Assembly (NCBI RefSeq): GCF_964186625.1
Contig: NZ_OZ075110.1
Coordinates: 62,001-126,000 of the forward strand
DNA length: 64,000 bases
Origin: Asticcacaulis sp. MM231
GTDB lineage: Bacteria; Pseudomonadota; Alphaproteobacteria; Caulobacterales; Caulobacteraceae
Direction of reading: 5' to 3'
In this document: in pieces, positions 36,696 through 46,857 of the stretch
Numbering within the stretch: the stretch's first letter is position 1
Layout: the number at the start of each line of letters is the position of its first letter
Translations under genes and position numbers: made by a program
The notes under the pieces: generated by a model
The model's input: only the letters and a program-made list of their open reading frames with translations
What the model was told of the DNA's origin: nothing
The model's database searches: none

Positions 36696-39101
36696 CTATT
36701 TGTTTTTGAAAAGTCCACCAAAGAAATTTACAACATCCTTTACAGATAGACTCCCTCGCGCATCGATGGACTGAGATGCCCCGACGCCGACCTTTCCAAC
36801 TTTGAGGTTGAATTTTTCTACAGTTGAAATGTGGGCATTCCCTCGCCCCGTAATCCGCTCACTACCGCCGGTAGACACTGGCGCACCCACCTGATCGCCA
36901 CTCTTTCCTGCTTCTTTTCCGGTTAATGGCACTGTTCTTGAGGCGCTAACTGGGCCAACGGTGACGTTTGTACTTGTCGTGACGGCCGTTGTATCGTGAA
37001 TTGTTCCGCCCTGAACTGCAACCTGAACCCCTGCGCTACCATTGAGCCCCACAGCTCCGCCGACAGACGCGGTTACACCTACATCCCACTTGTCCGAAGT
37101 CGCCCAGTTCTCTTCTAGCGACGGGAGTTCAAAAATTATTCCTACGGACCCTCTAATTCCCACTCCAGGTGTCGCCTCGCCTCCAATTTCGATGGAAACG
37201 GTCGACTGCCCAGTAGGATCGCTCCCATTGACGGGATCACCTTTGACATAGGCATAAAGGTTCAGGTCATCCTCTGATCCGACGGGATCAGTTTGTAAGA
37301 ACCGCCCGTATCTAGGATCGTAAATACGGGCCTTATAATAGTAAAGGAAGGTATCCGGCAGAGCGATTTGCCCCGTATAGCGGAACCGTTCGCCAGTCCA
37401 CTTTCCATCCATAGGTTCACCGTATGGACCGTAGGTGAAGATATCGCTAGTCGTCACGGTTCCCGCACTATCCGCCAAGGCTATGATGCTGCCCTGATAA
37501 TTCGCGAGCAGGAACTTTCCGCTGGTAGCGTTTACGGAAGCGCCGGTGAACTCAAGCAAGGGCTGATCATTGCCAAGTCCGTGCAGGTATCGTTTAGCCA
37601 GGTTGCCAGCCTGATATTCCGCAACCAGGTTGACCCCGTCGTAGGCGAATTGAATGACGGTCCCAGCCCCTGCCTGATAGCTTGATAGTCGCCCTTGCGG
37701 ATCGTAGGTCAGTGTTATATTCGCCACCCCGCCCGTCGCCGTCAGGAGCCTGTTGTCCATATCGTAGGTGAACACCCGTGCGCCTGGTGACGTGCCCTCA
37801 CTCGTCACATTACCATTGGCGTCATAGCCGCCGCTAACGGCTGCGATGCCGGCGTCCCGGTTAAGACCATCATAAGCACGACTGTCCGTCACCGTCATCT
37901 TTTCGATATAGTCGTACACCGATGTACCGGGCGTCATGTTTGTGATTTGTGACGCCGGGTTGTAAGCAAAGCTCCAATTCACATCACTGCCTGTCACCAC
38001 GTCATGGCTGAACGAGGCTGTCCGGTTCAGGTCGTCTGGAACAATAGTCGTAACAACATTATTAGACCGCGTGATACTAACCAGTCGGCCGCGCGTGTCA
38101 TAGCCGGGCGTCATACCGATCGTTGTGGCGCCGACACCAGTCCAACTCAACATGTTTCCGACGTTATATTGATACCCCTGCACCACCCCATCAGGATAGG
38201 TCATGGAGATCCGGTTGCCTGCCTGGTCATAGGCATAATTGAAGACGCGGCCGTTGGCATCACGCGTGGCAATCAGCCGGCCCGCCTTATCATATTTTCT
38301 GTAGAGACCTGGCGTCACTATATTGTCGAACCGCTCGGTACAATCCCCTACGATACTGCCATTGTCGGTAAAGGCTTTGCCACATTCTCGGTTAAGTAAG
38401 TCGTATGATGTGTACACATCGGTGGTCGTCCCGGGGAGATCATCCAGCCACTGACGATTTAAGCCGTCATAGCTGAAGGCGTGGGTCTGGCCGTTGCGAC
38501 GGCGCCAAGTCGTGCGATTGCCTGAGTTATCATAACCATATTGCTCGTAATCTGCGGTGCTGGTCGCGCCCAAAAGAGGAGTTGGGCCACCAGTGGCGGC
38601 GCGCGCAGTGTAAGGCTCGATGCCATTGCACCAGGTATTTGCGGTGGCCGAACAGGGCTGGGTCGTCCGGGTCACTGATGTGCTGGGATAGTATAGATAC
38701 GCCAAACGATCAAAGCCATCATAAACCAACCCAGAGATATTGCCATTCGCATCCGCCTCAGATGCTTTTTGACCATTCAGGGTGTAGGTGTAGGTGGCAT
38801 AAATCTGCTCATTCGTGGTCCCGACGCCGCGTTTGACCTCGATCGCGTTGCTATCGCGATCATATATCGTCCGGGTGATACGATCCGGACCAAATGCGCC
38901 TTCCGTGCCTAAGACACAGGCATCCGTCGCGGTACTCGCAAGGTTCATGCGAACCACAGCGCATACGGGTCGATCATTGGCATCATAAGAAGTTTGGGTG
39001 AGACTCAATATGGTCTCCGCATGTCCCTGACCATATGCCACCAAGCCTAAAACCAGGGCTGATGCCGTGCCCCAAAACCTTTGCTGACTGAAGCGGCTCA
39101 T
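36696..39101 (-). CDS. RHS/YD-repeat protein with variable tip (locus B, C-terminal part)
   Basis: 801 aa. ATG 39101 overlaps the upstream gene's stop by 4 bp. Signal peptide (TASALVLGLVAYGQGHA), then YD repeats (YGYDNSGNRTTWRRRNG, YAYDQAGNRISMTYPDG, FAYDGVNLVAEYQ) up to the boundary RFLQTDPVGSEDDLNLYAYV and NGSDPTG. The tip of about 165 residues is unusual: glycine/serine/valine-rich beta sequence (VGIRGSVGIIFELPS, VTASVGGAVGLNGSAGVQVA) with no catalytic motif, and it resembles a pore or autotransporter-like sheet more than an enzyme. The downstream two-TM gene may protect against it. Confidence 0.85.
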   Translation of the reverse strand: MSRFSQQRFWGTASALVLGLVAYGQGHAETILSLTQTSYDANDRPVCAVVRMNLASTATDACVLGTEGAFGPDRITRTIYDRDSNAIEVKRGVGTTNEQIYATYTYTLNGQKASEADANGNISGLVYDGFDRLAYLYYPSTSVTRTTQPCSATANTWCNGIEPYTARAATGGPTPLLGATSTADYEQYGYDNSGNRTTWRRRNGQTHAFSYDGLNRQWLDDLPGTTTDVYTSYDLLNRECGKAFTDNGSIVGDCTERFDNIVTPGLYRKYDKAGRLIATRDANGRVFNYAYDQAGNRISMTYPDGVVQGYQYNVGNMLSWTGVGATTIGMTPGYDTRGRLVSITRSNNVVTTIVPDDLNRTASFSHDVVTGSDVNWSFAYNPASQITNMTPGTSVYDYIEKMTVTDSRAYDGLNRDAGIAAVSGGYDANGNVTSEGTSPGARVFTYDMDNRLLTATGGVANITLTYDPQGRLSSYQAGAGTVIQFAYDGVNLVAEYQAGNLAKRYLHGLGNDQPLLEFTGASVNATSGKFLLANYQGSIIALADSAGTVTTSDIFTYGPYGEPMDGKWTGERFRYTGQIALPDTFLYYYKARIYDPRYGRFLQTDPVGSEDDLNLYAYVKGDPVNGSDPTGQSTVSIEIGGEATPGVGIRGSVGIIFELPSLEENWATSDKWDVGVTASVGGAVGLNGSAGVQVAVQGGTIHDTTAVTTSTNVTVGPVSASRTVPLTGKEAGKSGDQVGAPVSTGGSERITGRGNAHISTVEKFNLKVGKVGVGASQSIDARGSLSVKDVVNFFGGLFKNK

Positions 39102-42100
39102 GGCTTGGTCACCTTCGATTGGATTTTGTTACCCATCGCATCATATGTCGGCACCTCGGATGTTGTGATTACGAAGCCCGTGCCATCGGAGGCCGTGGCG
39201 GTGCCTGTATCGGTGCGGGAGACAAGGCTGTCGGCGTCGTAAGTGTATTTATTTGTCTTCCGAAGAAGGGGGCCTGCGCCATCGGGATCAGGGGAAATAA
39301 CTGCGGTGATACGTCGACCACCGTCCCATTGATAGGTTGTAATGTCCGTGACATCTGTTCGCGGGCCATCCACCGAAATCAGGTTCCCCAGCGTATCGTA
39401 TGTTAAGCTGGTCGTCAGATTTAAGCCGGTGGGATCAACCGTTACATCCTTTAGGACGTAATGGTTCGATGGATCATAGCTATATGTTGTAGTTAAGGAT
39501 TGAGATGCCCCGATTTTTTCGATTTTCGAGGTTAAGAATCTTATCCCGTTATGTGCCGTGTAAAGATAATCTGTTTCCGGCCTTGGACCTGTCCGACCAG
39601 CCGGCAATTTTATGTTTGTTAGCTCTCCTGTAGTCGTATTCCACGTGTAATTTTTAATATTGCCAAGGGCATCCGTCTCAGTAGCTGGCTTGTCGCAGAC
39701 TATGTTATTCAGACAATTGACGACGGTTGGGCCTTCTACATAGCTGGTAAACGTATTGATGTCGTCTGCGCAGGTCTGTGCGCCCACCGCACACGTTTTA
39801 GAAAATTTTCGCTCTTGAATCAGATTGCCGCGCAGATCATAGGACTTTAACGAGCCATTGCCTTCCGGTAGTGTCGTTCGAACAAGCCGGGACATATTGT
39901 CAAAAGTTTTCGTGGTGACACGTCCCGACGGCGACCTGCTGAAGATATTTCCATTTTTATTGTCAAAGATGTCAATTGTAACGTTCCCGACGCCATCTAG
40001 GGACTCGCTGCGCTTCCATTCCTCCGCCCCGTACAATCCGCTGTAATAGTACGACTTAGTGTGGGAGTTCCGATCGATCAATCGGACCACTCGCGACATG
40101 CCGTCATACTGCAATTTTTGGTACGGAACGGACGCATCTTTGGCCGTGAACCATCGCCGCAGTTGATAGTCGTTTCGGACAGTAAGGTCGACTTCGCCGC
40201 CCCCCGACCCCTTATTATATTCATATCGCGTGACGTGGTTAAGCGGATCGGTTGCCGTAAAATAGTTGCCATTGATTTGACCGCCGTTGTCAAAGGTTGC
40301 CGTCCGGCCGGTTTCATCTGCAACACTTTTGAGGGCATAGGTGTAAAAGCTTGTCATAGCGCAGCTTGAAGTCGAAGCCTGTCTTGTCCACTTTTTTTCA
40401 AAGTTGAACACCAGCTTGTGGCCCACGCTATTTGTGACGCTATATAGTAAGTATCCAAATTGCCCTGTGTAGGGCTGGTGGATAACTGTATTATACTGAT
40501 CCAGATAACAATTATCACCCGTCGAGAGAACATAGGGTGCATACTGGAAATTTAACTGGAAGCCGTTTGGGAACGTCCAATTGTCGGCTTTGAATATTTT
40601 AACATAATTCGAATAACTGGATGGAGAGCCTACCAAAGTCTGCGTATCATGCGTAATAGTTGCCTGATCGTAGCGATAAGGCGAGAACGTTATAACCTCG
40701 CCAGACGCGGAAATATAACTCCCCTGAGAGGATATTTGGGCCGTCGGACTTTGCGGAGAGAAGAGAGTCCCATCAAACATCCTGTGAAAAACGACCGGCT
40801 GTGCGCCCGTACGCACCATGACAGTATTGTAGGTGTAAGGCCCAATTTCCCTCTGAATGTTATAAAGAGCAAACATGGCTCCAAGCTTGGTCTGAAGGTC
40901 AGAACTCGTTCCAAGCTCGCGCGTGATTTCAAGATTTGCGATAAATTCGCTGCCGAGGTATGCGCTGATCGAGCCCAGAGCATACTCAAGGTCGGTCGAG
41001 TGAAGTTTCATGACCTGGTAGTTGTGCGTCCAGCCACCACCAAGTCGATCATGGTATTGTGAATCAGGGCCACCAGTGACAGACGAACCACTTGCCGTTG
41101 AAGCAAGGCCGCCTGAGGTCGTATAATAGTAGGTCGAAGAATTCCTACTCTTTTCCGAATATGTCGGTGAAAAGGTCCGAACAAAAGGCAAACTATAAGG
41201 GAAGTCGCCTGTCCCCGTCACGATGTCAGGACCGGCCACATATGACATTTCGCCCGAACTTGGCGAAACAGATAAAAATTTGCGTCTTAGTGTGCTTGCG
41301 TCCACCACCTCAACTGATTTCATGGCGGTCGAAAGCGCGTCACCGACCGTCGTTCCGCCTTTGACATACTCCCAAAGAGTGAAAGCGCGCTCACTAGACA
41401 CAGATCCGCTACCGGCCTTGTAAAACAACTCGCTTTGAGCGCCTTGCATCATCAAGGTAGAGTAGCCTTGGTTGGCGACATCTTGGAGCGCCAAATGGCG
41501 CCAGCAACCATCTGGCCCCAAACTGTTATTGTTCAGATCTAAATATTTGATACAAAAGTGGCCATAGGTGAAGGATCCATCAGTATTCGCGACCTTGTCC
41601 TGATGGGGGGTCATCAACAGATAGGTTGACATATTGGCTGCGGAAACGTCGTAGACCCGACTGGCCTTGGTCGTTGACTGCACCGGTTGATAACCAAAAA
41701 AAGCTGTCGCCGCGGATATGCCCTGACTGCCATCTACAGCATTGGCCCGCGACTCGGCTTCTGCAAGCATGAGAGCGTGCATGTCGAAAGCCGCATTTCG
41801 GTCTTGCGCCGTGCCACTTTGAGCGGTGACACTCACACTTTCTTGCAGGGACATAATTGCCAGCCCCTGCATGCGACCTGCGTAAACAATACCGATATCA
41901 TGGTGGCGTGAGCTGACCGATTTCCCCACACCGTCGACAAGCGTGTCCGCATAAGTACGTATGGTACCGAAGGCCTCACCAACAACCGCGTGCTCATCGA
42001 ACTGACATTCGCGCGAGACTAACCGTGTCGCGGTCGTCGTTATTCCACAACTTAGCCCATTGGGATTTTTCAGCGCTATCCGGTCACTCATACTTTTGTG

Positions 42101-43702
42101 TGCGGATGGGCCCGCCTGCCCAAACTTTTGCACAATCGTAATCGGCGCATATGTTAAATAATTTTGTTCCGGGTAGTGGGTAGGATAGAGCCCTTGCGAC
42201 GGAACATATTGGGCCGGGGTTGCAGAGATCCCGCCGTCCCAATAAAGATACGCGGCTCGCATTTGGCGGTAAAAGCCAACTTCGTCCGAAGGTGGGTCAA
42301 CCGTCTTGAAATTTACGATATCGTCAGCATAGGTACCTGCCGCAGCTGCATAGGGGTGATCAACTTGGATCTGAGCATATGGCGCGGCAATCGCACTGCA
42401 GCTTCCTGCCGGGACATAGCTAAGAGTTGATATGTTGGTGCCATCGACGGAGAAGAAATTTGAAGCGCCAGCAGTCAAAGCTCTGACATATACTAAGGCG
42501 CGCCCTGACGTCTCGTCAGCGAAGAATGACCCGCAGGCAGTCCCGGCTTTAACACGTAGTACCGTCCTGAATTGATCCGGAACGCCTCCAGACCAAGTGG
42601 TTCGGGCATTATAGCTCAATGGAGCCGCCGGCCCACTTTGAGCATTGAGTTGCCTGCCACCCAGAACGTCATACACCGACGCGGCAACGCCCTGGCCGTT
42701 AATATTCTGGGTCTTTATGTAAGTTGCCAGATTCGATTTGAGGGTATCGTTTGCAGTCTTGGCGCCACCAAGATTGTAGTTATCAACGTAGGGAATGCCA
42801 TTCGCTACGCCCTGAGTGGCGCCGACCATCCCAGCATTCTTGACGGTTGTCCCACAACTCGGCGCGGCTTGGGTCCCACAACTCATGGCCGAAGGCAAAT
42901 CTATGCCAGTCCGGAGCGTATAGGTTTTAAACGAGGGATCATAGATGGTCCCGTTAGCCTGCACCCAAATATGCGAAAAGGTAATACTGTTCAGATTGCC
43001 CGACAAGGTCGCGCAATCTGAGGATCCGTTGACGATGGCGCCTATACCTCCGTCGGCGAGCAACTGGCATGCAACCTGCGCGTCCACGACAAAACTTTGC
43101 GTGCTATCATTGAGGCTCTTCACCAAGCCCGTCCATTGCCCAAACTGTGCAGCCGTGAGTGTCGCGTCGCCAACAATGTAGTTAGCTGTAATTCCACGCT
43201 CCCGTAACAACATCACCATAAGCTCGGCTTGATCGAAAGGCGTCCCGGATTGGTCCAACAGTGCGCCACGGCCGCCTTTCGACAAACCGTATCGAAGCTC
43301 AACAGCGATATTGTTTCGCACGTAGTCGAATACATTTTGGATGTAGGCGGGCGCATCTGCGGGTAAAGTCCGGGCACCCAACAGCGAATTTGAAAGTGTT
43401 TGTATCTCGATTGCTGAAGCGTTGCCTGGCGTTGGGTCTGCGAGAGATAGCCCAACCGTGTGACTGGTTCCCCCCCCATAATATGACCAGGCTGTCGCCG
43501 GCGATATCATGGTCGCCGTCAAGAGTTTTGTAGATGGAGGGGCAATGGTCTCGCTTGTCGCCTGCGTGGCGTTCGCCGCATTTGCTTCAGCCGCGATTCC
43601 ACTCGCCGTTGCAATCATGGCAAAGCCCGATAAGCAGAAAGCCAGCGCAAAAAATGAGCTTTGCCAAAGGGTATGTCTTGTCGCCCCTTTTGATAATTTC
43701 AT
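39098..43702 (-). CDS. RHS/YD-repeat protein with transglutaminase-like N-terminal domain (locus B, N-terminal part)
   Basis: About 1534 aa from ATG 43702 (GGCAGG upstream); a start at 43717 is possible. Signal peptide (SSFFALAFCLSGFAMIATAS). At about 90-270 there is a transglutaminase-like fold: IQNVFDYVRNNIAVE, GTPFDQAELMVMLLRERGI and FSHIWVQANGTIYDPSFK. His and Asp are present, but the cysteine position reads FDQA, so it is probably not a classic catalytic site. A long beta-rich middle follows, then YD repeats from about residue 1150 (YEYNKGSGGGEVDL, LTYDTLGNLISVDGPRTDV). It has no toxin tip; the 4-bp ATGA overlap couples it to the tip-bearing RHS gene. Confidence 0.82.
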   Translation of the reverse strand: MKLSKGATRHTLWQSSFFALAFCLSGFAMIATASGIAAEANAANATQATSETIAPPSTKLLTATMISPATAWSYYGGGTSHTVGLSLADPTPGNASAIEIQTLSNSLLGARTLPADAPAYIQNVFDYVRNNIAVELRYGLSKGGRGALLDQSGTPFDQAELMVMLLRERGITANYIVGDATLTAAQFGQWTGLVKSLNDSTQSFVVDAQVACQLLADGGIGAIVNGSSDCATLSGNLNSITFSHIWVQANGTIYDPSFKTYTLRTGIDLPSAMSCGTQAAPSCGTTVKNAGMVGATQGVANGIPYVDNYNLGGAKTANDTLKSNLATYIKTQNINGQGVAASVYDVLGGRQLNAQSGPAAPLSYNARTTWSGGVPDQFRTVLRVKAGTACGSFFADETSGRALVYVRALTAGASNFFSVDGTNISTLSYVPAGSCSAIAAPYAQIQVDHPYAAAAGTYADDIVNFKTVDPPSDEVGFYRQMRAAYLYWDGGISATPAQYVPSQGLYPTHYPEQNYLTYAPITIVQKFGQAGPSAHKSMSDRIALKNPNGLSCGITTTATRLVSRECQFDEHAVVGEAFGTIRTYADTLVDGVGKSVSSRHHDIGIVYAGRMQGLAIMSLQESVSVTAQSGTAQDRNAAFDMHALMLAEAESRANAVDGSQGISAATAFFGYQPVQSTTKASRVYDVSAANMSTYLLMTPHQDKVANTDGSFTYGHFCIKYLDLNNNSLGPDGCWRHLALQDVANQGYSTLMMQGAQSELFYKAGSGSVSSERAFTLWEYVKGGTTVGDALSTAMKSVEVVDASTLRRKFLSVSPSSGEMSYVAGPDIVTGTGDFPYSLPFVRTFSPTYSEKSRNSSTYYYTTSGGLASTASGSSVTGGPDSQYHDRLGGGWTHNYQVMKLHSTDLEYALGSISAYLGSEFIANLEITRELGTSSDLQTKLGAMFALYNIQREIGPYTYNTVMVRTGAQPVVFHRMFDGTLFSPQSPTAQISSQGSYISASGEVITFSPYRYDQATITHDTQTLVGSPSSYSNYVKIFKADNWTFPNGFQLNFQYAPYVLSTGDNCYLDQYNTVIHQPYTGQFGYLLYSVTNSVGHKLVFNFEKKWTRQASTSSCAMTSFYTYALKSVADETGRTATFDNGGQINGNYFTATDPLNHVTRYEYNKGSGGGEVDLTVRNDYQLRRWFTAKDASVPYQKLQYDGMSRVVRLIDRNSHTKSYYYSGLYGAEEWKRSESLDGVGNVTIDIFDNKNGNIFSRSPSGRVTTKTFDNMSRLVRTTLPEGNGSLKSYDLRGNLIQERKFSKTCAVGAQTCADDINTFTSYVEGPTVVNCLNNIVCDKPATETDALGNIKNYTWNTTTGELTNIKLPAGRTGPRPETDYLYTAHNGIRFLTSKIEKIGASQSLTTTYSYDPSNHYVLKDVTVDPTGLNLTTSLTYDTLGNLISVDGPRTDVTDITTYQWDGGRRITAVISPDPDGAGPLLRKTNKYTYDADSLVSRTDTGTATASDGTGFVITTSEVPTYDAMGNKIQSKVTKP

Positions 43703-43843
43703 TGACCTGCCCCACAAGATTGTTCGTTATTTTAAAACACTTAGAACGCTATTTTTACTTGACAGCAGTTGGACCTACAAAAGTGCGGAACGCAAACTTC
43801 GCAGATTCAATGTAGGAACTGATGGTGCCGTGCCCGATCCGTG

Positions 43844-46642
43844 CTAATTTTGAACACCCGTGATCGTGCCATTGTTTATTATCGTCACGGCTTGACCATT
43901 CTTCCTTATTGCGACACCAGGCGTTCCGCCGGCAGCGCCGCTATAGGTTTTGCTGCCGCCAGTACTGCCACTTGTGGCAGCGGCTCCGCCATTTCCGCCC
44001 GCGCCTCCAGGTGCGGAACTTCCAGACGCATAACCCCCGCTGCCCCCAGCACCGCCGCCAGCAGTTGTGCCGGGAGATCCTGTCGAACCGGAATCCCTTT
44101 TTGAGGCTGATGAATTGGTGCCACCGCCGCTACCGCCTGCCCCATTGGGGAAACCGCCGCCGCCGCCGCCGCCGCCATTGCTGTACGAACCTCCGGGATT
44201 GCTTCCATACATATAGCCGCCGCCACCGCCACCAGCGCCGCCCGCCTTAATCGAGCCACCGGAATTGATAGTCACTGTGATCGGAGCCTGAATGATAAGT
44301 GCGTCACCGCCGTTGGCACCCACAAACCCGTTCTGCGATACGCCGCCACCGTTCCCACCAGTTCCTCCGCCACCATAGAGATTGCCGTTGACGACCAATG
44401 CTAAGGTTACACCAGCGGGCCATGTTCCTGTATCAATGCCTGTGCCTCCGCCGGCGTTCCCCATGACATTCGTCCCGGCTGGAACAACAAATTGATAGCT
44501 AGCAGGAGATCCGTTATAACCGTTATTGTTCGCCAAAGTGCGCAGATTGGCCGCAGAGGTGACGTTTATCGTTATGATCGGCTGCGGTTGCACGGTGACG
44601 GAAACCGTCGCGGGCGCTGAGGTTCCGCCAGGCCCCGAAACTGTGTAAGTAAAGCTGTCTGGGCCAGAATATCCAGTTGTGGGCGTGTAGATCGCGGTTG
44701 TTCCAGAGATCGAGGCGACGCCATGGGATGGTCCAGATGCGACGGATAGCGAACTATATACGCCCGATGCAGCAAGGCCCACGATACTGGTGGTATTATA
44801 AGGCGCTGTCATCGCTACATTTCCAGCGGTCGGAGCGGCCGGTGTCGCAACACTCACAGACACGGTAGCCGCAGGGCTTGTGCCACCCGGACCGGTCGCA
44901 GTATACGTAAAGCTATCCGCCCCATAATAGCCCGCGGTCGGCGTATACGTGGTCGTTGTGCCGCTGATTGAAGCCGAACCATGGGCGGGTGAGGTGGCGA
45001 TGGCTAGTGAGCTATAGACTCCGGATGGTGACAGCCCAACGCTGTTGGCGGTATTGTAGCTGGTGCTTAGCGAGACATTGCCCACGGTGGGCGCTGCCGG
45101 CGTCGCTACGCTTATGGTCACCGTTGCGGCAGTACTAGTCCCCCCGGGCCCGGATGCAGTGTATGTAAAGCTATCACTGCCGTAATAGCCTGCGGCGGGG
45201 GTATAGGTGGCCGTCGAGCCGCTGATTGAAGCCGAACCGTGGGCAGGGCCAGTCGCTATTGCAAGCGAGGTATACACCCCTGACGGAGACAGGCCGACGT
45301 TCTTCGATGCGTTGTAGGCGGTACTCGTCGATATATTCCCGACAGTAGGTGCGGGCGGTATCGCAATATTCACCGCAACTGTACCTGGCGCACTGGTGCC
45401 ACCCGGGCCGGTAGCCGTATAGGTGAAGCTGTCCGAACCATAATAGCCGGCCGTTGGGGTATAGGTTGCTGTCGTTCCACTGATTGAAGCCGAACCGTGG
45501 GCGGGCACAGAGGCCACCGCAAGTGAATTATAAACACCGCTGGGGCTCAAAGCGACCGATCCGGCCGTATTATAACCTGTGCTCATCGACACATTGCTGA
45601 CAGCAGGCAAGTTTGGAACTGCCACGGATACTGAGATCGTCGCCGTCGAGCTGGTGCCACCCGGTCCGGTGGCTCTATATGTGAAGGTATCTGCACCGAA
45701 GTAGCCTGACGTCGGCGTGTAGGTTGCTGTTGTACCCGAGATAGAAGCCACGCCATGGCCAGCGTTGGTCACAATGGACAGTGAGGTATAGACACCGGAA
45801 GGGCTAAGTCCCACCGAACCTGTCGTATTATAGGCGACGGAAAGAGACCCATTACTGGCCATCGGTGCAGGCGGCGCCGCAACGCTGACAGAAACGGTGG
45901 CCGGCGCGCTGGTGCCTCCAGGGCCCGTCGCTGCGAATGTGAAACTGTCGCTACCGTAGTAACCGGCCGTGGGCGTATAGGTCGCGGTCGCTCCGGACAC
46001 GGACGTCGTTCCATTCGTTGGACCGACAGGGATGGATATGGATGTGTATACGCCTGACGGCGCCAAATTCACTGATCCGGCTGTATTGTAGGCCACAGAA
46101 AGAGATTTGTTGCTAACGGTCGGCGTGGCCGGTGTGCCGACTGTGACATTAACGGCCGCAGTCGCAGTACCGCCCTGCCCGTCAGAGATCGTATATGTGA
46201 AGCTATCGGCACCGTAGTAGCCCGCCGTCGGCGCATAGTTGACAGAGGCAGCAGAATAGCTAGTTGTGCCATGAGCTGAGGCTGATACTGCGGTCACCGT
46301 GAGCGGATTGTTATCTGGATCGGTATCATTCGTGCGGGGATCGATCGTAAAAGACGCCCCGTAACCGGTCGCCACAGTGTCATTGTTCGCAACTGGGCTA
46401 CGATTGAGCCCTATTCGAGCAACCTGTGTACGATTGCCCGCTGCATCGTACTGAAATGTGACCGTGCTGCCATCCGAATACGAAACGGAGACCACACGAC
46501 CAAGCGAGTCGTACCCGTAGGAAATTCCGGCGTTTGCTGAAGCTGCTGTTAAGCATACAAAAGCTGCGGTTGAAAATACAACCCGCTTCCAGTCAGACAC
46601 CGCAGATTTTGTCGGCAAACAGCCGATAACCCCTTTACGCAT
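43844..46642 (-). CDS. Secreted protein with YD motifs, tandem Ig-like repeats and glycine-rich C-terminus (locus B)
   Basis: 932 aa. A basic lead-in and hydrophobic span (VVFSTAAFVCLTAASANA) form the signal. Two YD motifs follow (YGYDSLGRVVSV, FQYDAAGNRTQV), then one cadherin-like domain (ANNDTVATGYGASFTIDP) and six Ig-like repeats of about 86 residues, each with YNTAG, GVYTSL, SGTTATYTPT and GYYGSDSFTYTATGPGGTS. From about residue 700 comes a glycine-rich section and the end AIRKNGQAVTIINNGTITG, shared with the 302-aa protein of locus A. It precedes the RHS pair of locus B. Likely a long surface stalk with a polyglycine tip, perhaps for target binding. Confidence 0.8.
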   Translation of the reverse strand: MRKGVIGCLPTKSAVSDWKRVVFSTAAFVCLTAASANAGISYGYDSLGRVVSVSYSDGSTVTFQYDAAGNRTQVARIGLNRSPVANNDTVATGYGASFTIDPRTNDTDPDNNPLTVTAVSASAHGTTSYSAASVNYAPTAGYYGADSFTYTISDGQGGTATAAVNVTVGTPATPTVSNKSLSVAYNTAGSVNLAPSGVYTSISIPVGPTNGTTSVSGATATYTPTAGYYGSDSFTFAATGPGGTSAPATVSVSVAAPPAPMASNGSLSVAYNTTGSVGLSPSGVYTSLSIVTNAGHGVASISGTTATYTPTSGYFGADTFTYRATGPGGTSSTATISVSVAVPNLPAVSNVSMSTGYNTAGSVALSPSGVYNSLAVASVPAHGSASISGTTATYTPTAGYYGSDSFTYTATGPGGTSAPGTVAVNIAIPPAPTVGNISTSTAYNASKNVGLSPSGVYTSLAIATGPAHGSASISGSTATYTPAAGYYGSDSFTYTASGPGGTSTAATVTISVATPAAPTVGNVSLSTSYNTANSVGLSPSGVYSSLAIATSPAHGSASISGTTTTYTPTAGYYGADSFTYTATGPGGTSPAATVSVSVATPAAPTAGNVAMTAPYNTTSIVGLAASGVYSSLSVASGPSHGVASISGTTAIYTPTTGYSGPDSFTYTVSGPGGTSAPATVSVTVQPQPIITINVTSAANLRTLANNNGYNGSPASYQFVVPAGTNVMGNAGGGTGIDTGTWPAGVTLALVVNGNLYGGGGTGGNGGGVSQNGFVGANGGDALIIQAPITVTINSGGSIKAGGAGGGGGGYMYGSNPGGSYSNGGGGGGGGFPNGAGGSGGGTNSSASKRDSGSTGSPGTTAGGGAGGSGGYASGSSAPGGAGGNGGAAATSGSTGGSKTYSGAAGGTPGVAIRKNGQAVTIINNGTITGVQN
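44585..46399. repeat. Tandem ~258-bp coding repeats (Ig-like) in the locus B stalk gene
   Basis: One cadherin-like and six Ig-like units in tandem, about 258 bp each, coding the 86-residue unit described for the 932-aa protein. Nucleotide copies are diverged but motifs stay in register, so unit number can change by recombination. Confidence 0.75.
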
Positions 46643-46857
46643 ATTCCCACCCCGAGCGTATTTGTGTAAGAGTTTACCACGAAAAACGCGCTAAGCAAGA
46701 AAAATGGGCAGGCTTTGGCCAATACTCTTGCGTTTAGGTTGTGAATCTCTTTTCGGACAAGGATTGTGGCGAGTTCAGTTCGATGCCGACAACTTATGAA
46801 ATCCATTTCGCTTAGGTTGTGGTCTTGTTATATATATTGAAGGCCACCGTCTATTGC

